Shown piece after piece: positions 1 through 6,638 of a stretch of 9,848 nt of DNA. This DNA comes from an uncultured Sutterella sp. (GTDB lineage: Bacteria; Pseudomonadota; Gammaproteobacteria; Burkholderiales; Burkholderiaceae_F). A program made the translations under genes and the position numbers. The stretch covers positions 1-9,848 of the forward strand of contig UQNA01000075.1 of NCBI GenBank assembly GCA_900542195.1, read 5' to 3'. The notes beneath the pieces were generated by a model that saw nothing but the letters and a program-made list of their open reading frames with translations, was not told where the DNA came from and ran no database searches. Within the stretch, counting starts at the first letter, position 1. Every line of letters begins with the position of its first letter.

Positions 1-31
1 CGTGCTGGTTCGAGTCCAGTCGTGGGCACCA
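1..31 (+). tRNA. 3' end of a tRNA gene (partial, possibly tRNA-Leu)
   Basis: Only the T arm and the 3' acceptor strand are inside the window. The T stem is 4-8 paired with 16-20 (five pairs, including the standard G-C closing the loop), and the 7-base loop 9-15 reads TTCGAGT. The acceptor strand is 21-27, the discriminator is A28 and CCA is encoded at 29-31. The anticodon lies outside, so the identity cannot be read. The implied 5' acceptor strand GCCCACG, and bases 1-3 that could close a long variable arm, resemble betaproteobacterial leucine tRNAs. That identity is a guess. Confidence 0.88.
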
Positions 32-47
32 AAGATTTCGTCTTGAG

Positions 48-83
48 AAGGGATTCGGAAAACCCGAGTCCCTTTTCTATTTC
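48..83 (+). terminator. Rho-independent terminator of the tRNA gene
   Basis: An 11-pair stem (48-58 with 64-74, one G-T wobble) has a 5-base loop. It is followed by a T-rich tract starting within the stem at 73. It starts 17 bases after the tRNA CCA and faces the right way to end that transcript. Confidence 0.8.
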
Positions 84-343
84 TTCTTTAAATTATCTTT
101 TCCGATATTTCGTACGCAAATTAGCGCCCCGATTTGACCATTGACGCTCTTGACGTTTACAAATTATTTTCTCCACTTTCGTAAAAATTACTTTCAACTG
201 TAACCAAAATCTGTTACTGTTACGCGCTTATTTTGTTTTCATTCAAGCGATAACAGAAACTTCCATAGAATTCTGTACAATATCCTGTTACAAATTATCT
301 TTAAACTTTTCGACACTTGGTATAAGGCTTTTCGGTACCACAA
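84..343 (+). promoter_or_regulatory. AT-rich leader of the C40 peptidase gene, with candidate promoter
   Basis: No convincing gene is visible in these 260 bases. A possible sigma-70 promoter is TTGACC at 134-139 and TACAAA at 158-163, with an 18-base spacer. Another -10-like hexamer, TACAAT, lies at 276-281 without a good -35. The hexamer CTGTTA occurs at 211, 217 and 285, and its complement TAACAG at 251, which could be binding sites for a regulator. The start codon at 344 has no good Shine-Dalgarno: the nearest AAGG (324-327) is 16 bases away. Promoter placement is by eye only. Confidence 0.35.
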
Positions 344-1630
344 ATGAATTTTAAGAGTAGGTTAGGCACCATTATTTTTAGCGTATTGATAGGAAGTTCT
401 CTTTGCGCCTCTCCCGCCTTTTCAGCTACGTCTTCTTGCGAAAACCAACTGGCAGTTGCTCGTGATTTAGTTATCAAAACAAACTTTGATCGCCGAACCG
501 AAGTCGTTGAAATAATTCCTGCCTGTGTTAACGGAAAACTAGTCTTAAACGGAAAAACATCAGCCGAAGGAGTTTTGAGAAGCATTCTCGACGAGCTCCT
601 TCAAAAAAATATTAATTTCACAGATCAGGTTGTCATTCTTCCCGTAGAAGATGAAATTATTGAAAAGAGCTGGGGTTTAATAAATGTGCCTGTTGCTTCG
701 ATGCACGCTCAACCCAAATTTGCTTCGGCTTTGGTTACTCAAGCCGTTTTAGGTACTCCTATTAGAAAAATCCAATCCCGCGGTGCTTGGGTACAAGTTC
801 AAACCCCGGACGGCTATATGGGCTGGCTTCACAAAAAACAATTTAAATCTTTGAGCACTAGCGGACTGAGCAAATGGAATAGTTCGGACCTAGTCATTGT
901 TACTAATCTGCATCTTGAGCTCAACGGAGTCAATAACGCTAAGAAGATGTTCCTCCCTGCAGGCTCTATTCTGAAGAGAATCTCAGAAAGTAAAAACACC
1001 GTTACTGTTGCTCTCCCCTCCGGGATGATGGGAACGGTGAACAAAGAAGGAATTCAGAACTTTCATCAATGGGCCGCTGAAAAAGCGAAAGAAATTAATG
1101 AAGATCCGACCAAATTTATGGACAATGTTTTAAAGACTGCTGAAAGTCTTTTAGGCACTCCATATATGTGGGGAGGAAATACGGCTTCGGGCTTGGACTG
1201 CTCAGGCTTCATTAATACTATTTTCCGCTTGAACGGATTAATACTTCCCCGGGACAGCGACCAGCTCACCAATCTCAAAGGAAAAGTTAAAAGAAACCAA
1301 GCGTTTAAGAGATACGAGCTCCTGTTCTTCGGTAAAGAAGAAAATGGCGTAGCAGAAATCCAGCACGTTGCCATTGCCAAAAACTCCAATGAGTTTCTCC
1401 ATGCTCTGGGAGATGTGCACGAGACTAGTTTTGAAAAGGATTCTGCCAACTTTGAACAATACGAGAAAGATAGATTCATGTTCTCGATGGAGTTGCCTGA
1501 AAAGTTAACGGACGGTACATGCTCGACAACTTTCAAAGACAATCCCTTCTTTGCAAAAGTTCCGAGAACCTTGCGCTATTGCATGCCGATTGATCTTTCT
1601 TTCCAGCGCCAGCCGAGCAGAAATTATTAA
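344..1630 (+). CDS. Secreted SH3 plus NlpC/P60 (C40) cell-wall peptidase
   Basis: This 428-residue protein is predicted to be exported to the periplasm and to cut peptidoglycan stem peptides, most likely at a D-Glu to diamino-acid bond as known NlpC/P60 and YkfC-type enzymes do. Residues 1-28 form a Sec signal peptide with likely cleavage after AFSA. Residues about 112-165 form a bacterial SH3-like domain (conserved G-W-V and G-Y-M-G-W-L pattern), and residues about 183-235 look like a second, more divergent one. The catalytic domain covers about 262-360: Cys286 in DCSGF, His341 in IQHVAI and His353 in FLHAL give the expected Cys-His-His set, with the usual GTPYMWGG lead-in. The only in-frame start is the ATG at 344, because a TAA lies at 323-325. 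A tail of about 50 residues after the domain contains Cys393 and Cys413. The gene appears to be transcribed alone. The exact substrate is unknown. Confidence 0.88.
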   Translation: MNFKSRLGTIIFSVLIGSSLCASPAFSATSSCENQLAVARDLVIKTNFDRRTEVVEIIPACVNGKLVLNGKTSAEGVLRSILDELLQKNINFTDQVVILPVEDEIIEKSWGLINVPVASMHAQPKFASALVTQAVLGTPIRKIQSRGAWVQVQTPDGYMGWLHKKQFKSLSTSGLSKWNSSDLVIVTNLHLELNGVNNAKKMFLPAGSILKRISESKNTVTVALPSGMMGTVNKEGIQNFHQWAAEKAKEINEDPTKFMDNVLKTAESLLGTPYMWGGNTASGLDCSGFINTIFRLNGLILPRDSDQLTNLKGKVKRNQAFKRYELLFFGKEENGVAEIQHVAIAKNSNEFLHALGDVHETSFEKDSANFEQYEKDRFMFSMELPEKLTDGTCSTTFKDNPFFAKVPRTLRYCMPIDLSFQRQPSRNY

Positions 1631-1655
1631 ATTTAAGAACAAAGGATGCTAAGAG

Positions 1656-1680
1656 GAAGAGCCGCGAATCGCGGCTCTTC
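1656..1680. terminator. Bidirectional hairpin between convergent genes
   Basis: A perfect 11-pair GC-rich stem (1656-1666 with 1670-1680) closes a 3-base loop. It lies 26 bases after the stop of the C40 peptidase gene and 13 bases beyond the end of the convergent ppk. The flanking T tracts are poor (TCATTTAT on the plus side), but position and symmetry suggest that it ends both transcripts. Confidence 0.7.
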
Positions 1681-1692
1681 TCATTTATCGGT

Positions 1693-4062
1693 TTAGGCTT
1701 TCTGTAAGTTCAGATGTTTGGCGATTTCTTCCTGAGAATCGTAAATCTTTTCGCCCTTGGCCGGAGAAAGCTTCTTATAAGAACCGTCGGAAAGCAAGAC
1801 CCATGCATGGATATTGTCTTTAAGCTGCGGTTCAATAATCTGCTTCATCACATTAGTGCGAAGAACAGGATCCAGAATCGGAGTCAGAACTTCTATACGG
1901 CCTGATAAGTTACGTGTCATCATATCAGCACTGCCGAAGTAAACTTCAGGCTTGCCGCCATTATGGAAGTAATACACGCGGGCATGCTCCAATAAACGTC
2001 CGACGATGGAACGAACACTGAGAGTTTCGGAAACTCCGGGGATTCCCGGACGCAAACCGCAAATACCGCGGACGATGCACTCAACCTTCACTCCGGCTCT
2101 GCAGGCCTCGTAGATTTCCTTCATCATCTCAGCATCCACTAACTGGTTGCATTTGATAATGATGTGGCCGTTACCTTCCTTTTTATGAATGGCAACTTCG
2201 CGGCGGATGTGCTCGACGAGTTTGCCTCTCAAGGTGTTAGGAGAAACCAAAAGTTCACGGTAATGCTTGACTCGGCCATAGCCGGTCATTACGTTGAACA
2301 AATCTTGGATATCGTCGCAGATAGCCCTGTTTGCAGTAAACAAACCGAGGTCCGTATAAATCTTTGCGGAAGCAGAGTTGTAGTTACCGGATCCAATGTG
2401 AGCGTATCTAACCAAGGATCCGTGCTCACGTCTGATGACAAAGCATAATTTTGCGTGAATCTTCAGGCCGGCAAAACCGTATACAACGTTGACACCGTTG
2501 CGTTCCATTTCTTCGGCCCAGTTCATGTTCTGCTCTTCGTCAAAGCGTGCTTTCAATTCGACCACAGCTGTAACCTGTTTTCCTCTTCTGCGGGCCTCGA
2601 GCAGCCATTTAGCCACTGGAGAATCACTGCCGCAGCGATAAAGGGTTTGTTTAATAGCTACGACGTTCGGATCCAAAGCTGCTTGGCGAAGGAATTCTAA
2701 AACGCAATTAAAAGAATCGTATGGGTGGTAGACCATTAAATCTTTCTTGCGGATTTCCGTGAAGCAGTTTCTATCCGGTTCGAATTCTTTCGGTGTTCTC
2801 GGATGAGTTTCAGGATACTTCAAACCCGGACGGTCGATGCGCATCAGTCTTCCAAAGTCTGAGAAGCCAAGTGGAATGCTGTAGCGGTAAATTTGAACCT
2901 GAATCAAATCCAAGTGGTCAACAAGGAAGTCTTGGAGCCGCTGAGGCATGCCGCGTTCGATTTCCAAGCGAACAACGGAACCGAATCTTCTTTGTTCCAC
3001 ATAATCTCTAACGGCAGCTAACAAATCGTCTGCTTCGTCTTCTTCGATTTCCCCGTCAGTATTGCGAGTAATTCTGAATAAGCCGGAGGTAATTACACGA
3101 TAGCCCGGGAACAGAGTCTCGAGTCTGTTAGCGATGAGATCTTCGGAAAGAATCAGAACACCCTCGCTGACTGTGACTCCCAAGTTTGGTGTAACTGTTG
3201 AATCTTTGTTAGAAACAAAGAGGAAACGGGGAACGTTGTTCGGACACTTGACACGTGCGTAACGGACTTTTCCTTCCTTGCCGATTTCTTCAAGCTCGAT
3301 CACAAAGTTCAAGCTGGTATTGGAAATCATCGGAAATGGACGGCCAGCGTCCACGCCCTGCGGAGTCAAAACAGGGAAAATGTCTTCGTCGTAGTAACGG
3401 TTCAGATTTTCTTGCTGTTCTTTTGTTAAATCTTCATACTTCGCAATAACAATATCTTTCTTTGCAAGAGCGGGTTTTAACTGGTCAAGCCACAAATCTT
3501 CGGCCTGATCGACGATTTCTAAAACCTTTCTTCTAATTTCAGAAAGCTGTTTTGCCGGAGAAAGCTTATCCGGACCGGTCGGCTCGGCTCCGCTTCTTGC
3601 CTGCTTCTGCAAGTTCATAACACGGACCATGTAGAACTCGTCCAAGTTATTAAAGAAGATTGACAGGAACAGCACTCTATTCAACAGAGGAATTGCCGGA
3701 TCCATGGCAGTTTCCAGAACTTTTCTGTCGAATTCAATCCAGCTGAGTTCACGGTTGGTATAGAGAGCAGGATCATCGAGTGAAATATGCTTAGGAGCCG
3801 GCAACTCCTGAATTGCTTCAGCAACCGGTTTCTTTGCACTAGTACTAGCCCGTCTTGGAGTTCTAGCAGCAGGAGTTTTTGCTGCAGCTGCCTTGGGAGC
3901 TGCTGGTTTCTTGACTGCCGTAGTTCTTACACGCGGTTTTCTTGCAGGTTTAGCTGCAGGCTGCTCAGCCTTTGGTGTTTCCTGGACTGGTGTCTCAGTT
4001 TTAGTTTGCTCTGGAAGTTGAGTTGTTTCGGTTACTGTGGTCTCTGATTTGTTGGCGGCCAT
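1693..4062 (-). CDS. ppk: Polyphosphate kinase 1 with Lys/Ala/Pro-rich N-terminal tail
   Basis: This 789-residue enzyme reversibly makes inorganic polyphosphate from the terminal phosphate of ATP. The conserved N-terminal domain begins at NRELSW (103-108). His555 in YAHIGSGNYN matches the autophosphorylated histidine of the family (E. coli His435), and His693 in LEHARVYYF matches the second essential histidine. The RGICGLRPG and MTRNLSGRIE motifs near the end are also typical. E. coli PPK1 is about 688 residues; most of the extra length is a low-complexity tail, residues about 1-95. That tail is acidic and Thr/Pro-rich first, then basic with repeated KPA, KTPA and ARTP units. The start ATG at 4062 is supported by GAGGA (4073-4077) with 10-base spacing, so the tail is probably translated. 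There is no ppx gene beside it. A separate promoter region lies at 4063-4280. Confidence 0.96.
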   Translation of the reverse strand: MAANKSETTVTETTQLPEQTKTETPVQETPKAEQPAAKPARKPRVRTTAVKKPAAPKAAAAKTPAARTPRRASTSAKKPVAEAIQELPAPKHISLDDPALYTNRELSWIEFDRKVLETAMDPAIPLLNRVLFLSIFFNNLDEFYMVRVMNLQKQARSGAEPTGPDKLSPAKQLSEIRRKVLEIVDQAEDLWLDQLKPALAKKDIVIAKYEDLTKEQQENLNRYYDEDIFPVLTPQGVDAGRPFPMISNTSLNFVIELEEIGKEGKVRYARVKCPNNVPRFLFVSNKDSTVTPNLGVTVSEGVLILSEDLIANRLETLFPGYRVITSGLFRITRNTDGEIEEDEADDLLAAVRDYVEQRRFGSVVRLEIERGMPQRLQDFLVDHLDLIQVQIYRYSIPLGFSDFGRLMRIDRPGLKYPETHPRTPKEFEPDRNCFTEIRKKDLMVYHPYDSFNCVLEFLRQAALDPNVVAIKQTLYRCGSDSPVAKWLLEARRRGKQVTAVVELKARFDEEQNMNWAEEMERNGVNVVYGFAGLKIHAKLCFVIRREHGSLVRYAHIGSGNYNSASAKIYTDLGLFTANRAICDDIQDLFNVMTGYGRVKHYRELLVSPNTLRGKLVEHIRREVAIHKKEGNGHIIIKCNQLVDAEMMKEIYEACRAGVKVECIVRGICGLRPGIPGVSETLSVRSIVGRLLEHARVYYFHNGGKPEVYFGSADMMTRNLSGRIEVLTPILDPVLRTNVMKQIIEPQLKDNIHAWVLLSDGSYKKLSPAKGEKIYDSQEEIAKHLNLQKA

Positions 4063-4191
4063 AAAATTGACATCCTCGTTGTAACATAGCGGGCAAAAAG
4101 ATGAAGTTTTTCTCGGAATAAAAGAGTGTTAAACCACATTCCTCCCCGGTAGCATTAAATTTTTAGGATATTTTAATGTTAGCAAATAGTT

Positions 4192-4239
4192 ATTATACAT
4201 CACCCCTCAAATACTCGTGCTAACATCTTTCACTGTTAG
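4192..4239 (-). promoter_or_regulatory. Candidate ppk promoter with upstream palindrome
   Basis: On the minus strand a perfect TATAAT lies at 4197-4192, giving a predicted start near 4185 and a leader of about 120 bases before ppk. No recognisable -35 hexamer lies at 16-18 bases. Instead there is an inverted repeat, CTAACA (4220-4225) and TGTTAG (4234-4239), centred about 44 bases upstream of the predicted start. That is roughly where an activator replacing a -35 contact would sit. Further GTTAGC copies are at 4178-4183 and 4270-4275. The activator idea is inference. Confidence 0.35.
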
Positions 4240-4242
4240 TTT

Positions 4243-4260
4243 GATAGGAAAAACCCTATC
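4243..4260 (-). terminator. Weak hairpin after the FUSC gene
   Basis: A 6-pair stem (4243-4248 with 4255-4260) and 6-base loop lies 20 bases beyond the stop codon of the FUSC gene. There is no T run after it on the minus strand, so it is at best a weak terminator. Confidence 0.25.
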
Positions 4261-4280
4261 TGTCAATAAGTTAGCTATTC

Positions 4281-5330
4281 TCAGCCACGATTCTTTAATG
4301 CAAACGACACTTTTATAAGTAACAGCCCTAACAGAGAACAAACAACGCCGTAAATAGTATCAATGAGACGCCACGAAATCATGTAGCCGTCACCTCCATA
4401 GGCGAGGAGAAGCCAATCCAGCGCAAAGAGAATAAAGGCCGTTATTGCCGTATTAGCAAAGAGATAATTCGTGGGAAGAAACACAGGAATTAGCATCCCG
4501 GACAAAACTATCAAAATTCCCAAGAAAGCATAGTGATTGGCATAAGGAAAGATGAATACAACTAAAAGATAGCCTAATAAAGTTCCGAAAATTCTTTGAT
4601 AGCTTCTCTTAAACCCCATAGATACTCGAGTGTTAAGCAAATATATAACACTCATACCGACCCATGCCGGTTGCATAAAATGAAAGAGTTGGGCCGACCA
4701 CAAAGAAAACACCACGATAACTGCAGAAATAACAGCAAAAAAGAGGGGATTTCTGGTACCTCCTATAAACTCTTTGAGCTGGTCCATTGGCCTGCGTCCA
4801 AGATTGTCAGCACGCCAGAGATAATGGTCAATAATTATTACCACACCGGAAAGAGCAAAGCCTGCAGAGTACCCGATGACAGCGCTTTCAGTCGGAGTAA
4901 AGTCAAAAAGAGAAATTAATAAAAAGATTAGAGAGTACTTGCCTAACAGCCACCAAAACTGCTCCACAAAAGGTAACAAAGCTGAACCGAACACACAGAG
5001 TCCTAAAATCAGCCATTTGCCGTGAGGTAAGTCTTTGAGCACGTAACCGAGCCATGCTGAAAACATGACGCAGAGGAAGGTCAAAAGAAGTCCGAGTAAA
5101 CGAGAAGATAAAGAATTCTTATCGTCTGACAAAAGCGCCATGAAACAAGCCAAACAGGCAAAGCCCCCGACTTTCTCATCATGAAATACAAAAGACAATG
5201 AAAGAGCAGCCGACAAAGCGACAAAGAACCGCAAAGCGGCCATTGCTAAGGCTTTCTTTGAAGGTTTAGGAGGCTTCCTGCTCAAGAAGGAATCTTGGGT
5301 GCCTGCTGGAACATTGCTTGGTTGAGACAT
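4281..5330 (-). CDS. FUSC-family inner-membrane protein
   Basis: This 349-residue, strongly hydrophobic protein has a cytoplasmic N-terminal stretch (1-28) with several Lys and Pro. About twelve membrane segments follow in two similar halves (roughly 31-170 and 194-340), separated by a polar linker at about 171-193. Each half carries the family's arginine-glycine signature at the start of a helix: SSRLLGLLLTF at 75-85 and YQRIFGTLLGYLL at 244-256. The PAWVGMSVIYLL segment before the second one is also typical. Relatives (YccS, AaeB and aluminium-activated malate transporter-like proteins) include aromatic-acid efflux components and proteins of unknown role, so the substrate cannot be named. 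AaeB and YccS are much longer; this is a compact form without a large soluble domain. The ATG at 5330 has a strong GAGGAG (5338-5343) at 7 bases. It sits 133 bases downstream of moaD, so co-transcription is uncertain. Confidence 0.8.
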   Translation of the reverse strand: MSQPSNVPAGTQDSFLSRKPPKPSKKALAMAALRFFVALSAALSLSFVFHDEKVGGFACLACFMALLSDDKNSLSSRLLGLLLTFLCVMFSAWLGYVLKDLPHGKWLILGLCVFGSALLPFVEQFWWLLGKYSLIFLLISLFDFTPTESAVIGYSAGFALSGVVIIIDHYLWRADNLGRRPMDQLKEFIGGTRNPLFFAVISAVIVVFSLWSAQLFHFMQPAWVGMSVIYLLNTRVSMGFKRSYQRIFGTLLGYLLVVFIFPYANHYAFLGILIVLSGMLIPVFLPTNYLFANTAITAFILFALDWLLLAYGGDGYMISWRLIDTIYGVVCSLLGLLLIKVSFALKNRG

Positions 5331-5414
5331 CCGCTAGCTCCTCTTCTTCGGGCGCTACTGTAAGAAGATAGTATTTGTCAGCAGAAAATGCTTGCTGTGT
5401 CGGTCACGCGTCCT

Positions 5415-5447
5415 CAAAGCCTGGAATACGGGAGATTGCAGGCCTTG
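5415..5447. repeat. Imperfect inverted repeat between moaD and the FUSC gene
   Basis: CAAAGCCTG (5415-5423) can pair with CAGGCCTTG (5439-5447) over nine positions with one mismatch or wobble, and the loop is 15 bases. It lies 17 bases beyond the moaD stop. No T run follows on either strand, so a terminator role is uncertain and an operator is equally possible. Confidence 0.3.
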
Positions 5448-5463
5448 AAATAAGTCCAATCAA

Positions 5464-5721
5464 TTAACCGCCGGTTACAGGAGGGAAGAAAGCAATTTCA
5501 TCTCCATCTTTAACATGATGACGATCGGTTGCCATTTCCTGATTTACCGAGCATCTTAAGCGAGGCATTTTTTCAAAAGCCTCTTTAAGAAGAGGATCTT
5601 TTTCAGAAAGATAATTCTTCAATCTTTCGACCGTTGTGATATCGGCCGGAAGATCAATCTCGTCTTGTCCTCTGAGCATATGCTCTCTAAGGGAAGCAAA
5701 ATACAAAACCTTTACGCTCAT
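5464..5721 (-). CDS. moaD: Molybdopterin synthase sulfur-carrier subunit MoaD
   Basis: This 85-residue ubiquitin-fold protein delivers sulfur to precursor Z during molybdenum cofactor synthesis in the cytoplasm. The C-terminal FFPPVTGG is diagnostic: the final Gly-Gly is adenylated by MoeB and then thiocarboxylated. The N-terminal strand VKVLYFASLRE and the KDGDEIAFFPP segment are typical of the family, and the length matches (E. coli 81). The start ATG at 5719-5721 directly follows the moeB stop codon. Its AAGGA sits inside the end of moeB, 7 bases upstream, so the two are translationally coupled. The large subunit MoaE and the precursor Z enzymes MoaA and MoaC are not in this window. A ThiS identity is less likely because the FPPVTGG ending is the MoaD type. 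Confidence 0.95.
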   Translation of the reverse strand: MSVKVLYFASLREHMLRGQDEIDLPADITTVERLKNYLSEKDPLLKEAFEKMPRLRCSVNQEMATDRHHVKDGDEIAFFPPVTGG

Positions 5722-6468
5722 TTATTCATCCTTATGTCCGCATAAGGGACATTCGTCAGACTGACCGTATCTGAACTCTTGCCACTGCATTGTTCTCGCA
5801 TCCAACATCAAAAGTCTGCCGGTCAGCACTTTTCCAAATTCACCAACAATTTTAAGGGCCTCAGCAGCCTGCATGCATCCAAGTATTCCCACTAAAGGCG
5901 CAAATACTCCTTTCGTAGAAGCCTTTTCATCTTTTCCTTCGTGATTGGGAAATAGACAGGCGTAACAGGGAGAATTTTCCTGGCGGAAATCCAGAACGGT
6001 TATCTGCCCGTCAAAGGCCACTGCCCCTGCCGTCACAAGCGGTTTCTTCTCGGCTTTGCATACTTCGTTCAAAAGATAACGAGAGTCCGTGTTATCAGTA
6101 CAGTCCAGAACAACGTCATGTTCTCTAACCAAATTTGACAGCAGCTCTCTTCCCGGCCGAATCATTAAAGGCACTACTCTCACATCCGGATTCATTTCTT
6201 GAAGAGTCACCTTGGCGCTAAGGACTTTAGGCAGCCCGAGGGTGGACATTCTATGGATAACTTGCCGCTGAAGATTCGTTAAATCAACGGTGTCTTCATC
6301 CACAATCGTGAGCTTTCCGACACCTGCACTGGCAAGATACATAGCAGCCGGAGATCCTAAACCGCCTGCTCCGATAACCAAAACTCTTGACAATCTGATT
6401 TTTTGATTTCCCTCGACTCCAACTTCTTTTAAAAGTTCATGTCGAGAGTATCGATTTTGCATTTCCAT
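5722..6468 (-). CDS. moeB: Molybdopterin-synthase adenylyltransferase MoeB (ThiF/E1 family)
   Basis: This enzyme uses ATP to adenylate the C-terminal glycine of MoaD, activating it for sulfur transfer. With the start chosen here (248 residues) it carries the nucleotide-binding GAGGLGSP at about 33-40, the NLQRQ motif at about 65-69 and the DCTDN loop at about 122-126. It also has two zinc-binding pairs, CYAC (168/171) and CPLC (240/243), all as in E. coli MoeB. There is no C-terminal rhodanese domain, so a separate sulfurtransferase is expected to supply sulfur. A longer frame begins with GTG at 6474, but AGGA there would be only 3 bases away. The ATG at 6468 has the same AGGA at 9 bases and is preferred. 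The stop abuts the moaD start. The only doubt is ThiF versus MoeB, and the adjacent moaD settles it in favour of MoeB. Confidence 0.93.
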   Translation of the reverse strand: MEMQNRYSRHELLKEVGVEGNQKIRLSRVLVIGAGGLGSPAAMYLASAGVGKLTIVDEDTVDLTNLQRQVIHRMSTLGLPKVLSAKVTLQEMNPDVRVVPLMIRPGRELLSNLVREHDVVLDCTDNTDSRYLLNEVCKAEKKPLVTAGAVAFDGQITVLDFRQENSPCYACLFPNHEGKDEKASTKGVFAPLVGILGCMQAAEALKIVGEFGKVLTGRLLMLDARTMQWQEFRYGQSDECPLCGHKDE

Positions 6469-6519
6469 CAACACGTTTCCTAAAGCGTAAACAATAATTA
6501 TTTTCTCCGTTAATCTCCC

Positions 6520-6548
6520 ATATTACCTAGGGATTTCACGCAAAAACG
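6520..6548 (-). promoter_or_regulatory. Possible moeB-moaD promoter
   Basis: A TAATAT hexamer on the minus strand (6525-6520) would start transcription about 45 bases before the moeB ATG. The matching -35 region (around 6543-6550) is poor, reading CGTTTT or TTCGTT depending on spacing. This is a tentative call. Confidence 0.22.
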
Positions 6549-6585
6549 AAGTTATTCTGAGAATCTTGCTCAGTTCCTCCTCGGT

Positions 6586-6631
6586 TTGTGAGATCATGGA
6601 GAGTGGAACTATTTAGTCATGATCCTAGGAG
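6586..6631 (+). promoter_or_regulatory. Leader, operator-like repeat and ribosome site of the amino-acid transporter operon
   Basis: A weak promoter pair, TTGTGA (6586-6591) and TATTTA (6610-6615) with an 18-base spacer, overlaps an exact inverted repeat, GATCATG (6592-6598) and CATGATC (6618-6624). The AGGAG at 6627-6631 lies 7 bases before the ATG at 6639 and fixes that start. The repeat could be an operator or an RNA hairpin just ahead of the ribosome site. Confidence 0.35.
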
Positions 6632-6638
6632 ATTTTTG

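Noticed and set aside
1066..1542. Antisense open frame of 158 residues within the C40 peptidase gene
   Set aside because: It covers the conserved NlpC/P60 domain on the other strand and shows no protein-like motif of its own.
4260..4276. Pho box upstream of ppk
   Set aside because: One CTGTCA half-site is present at 4260-4265, but the second half-site at the required spacing reads TTAGCTA and does not match.
6469..6474. GTG start at 6474 for moeB
   Set aside because: The AGGA would be only 3 bases from the GTG but is 9 bases from the ATG at 6468.
6588..6638. Longer start (GTG at 6588) for the amino-acid binding protein
   Set aside because: It would place 17 charged residues before a clear signal peptide and has no good ribosome site. 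The ATG at 6639 has AGGAG 7 bases upstream.
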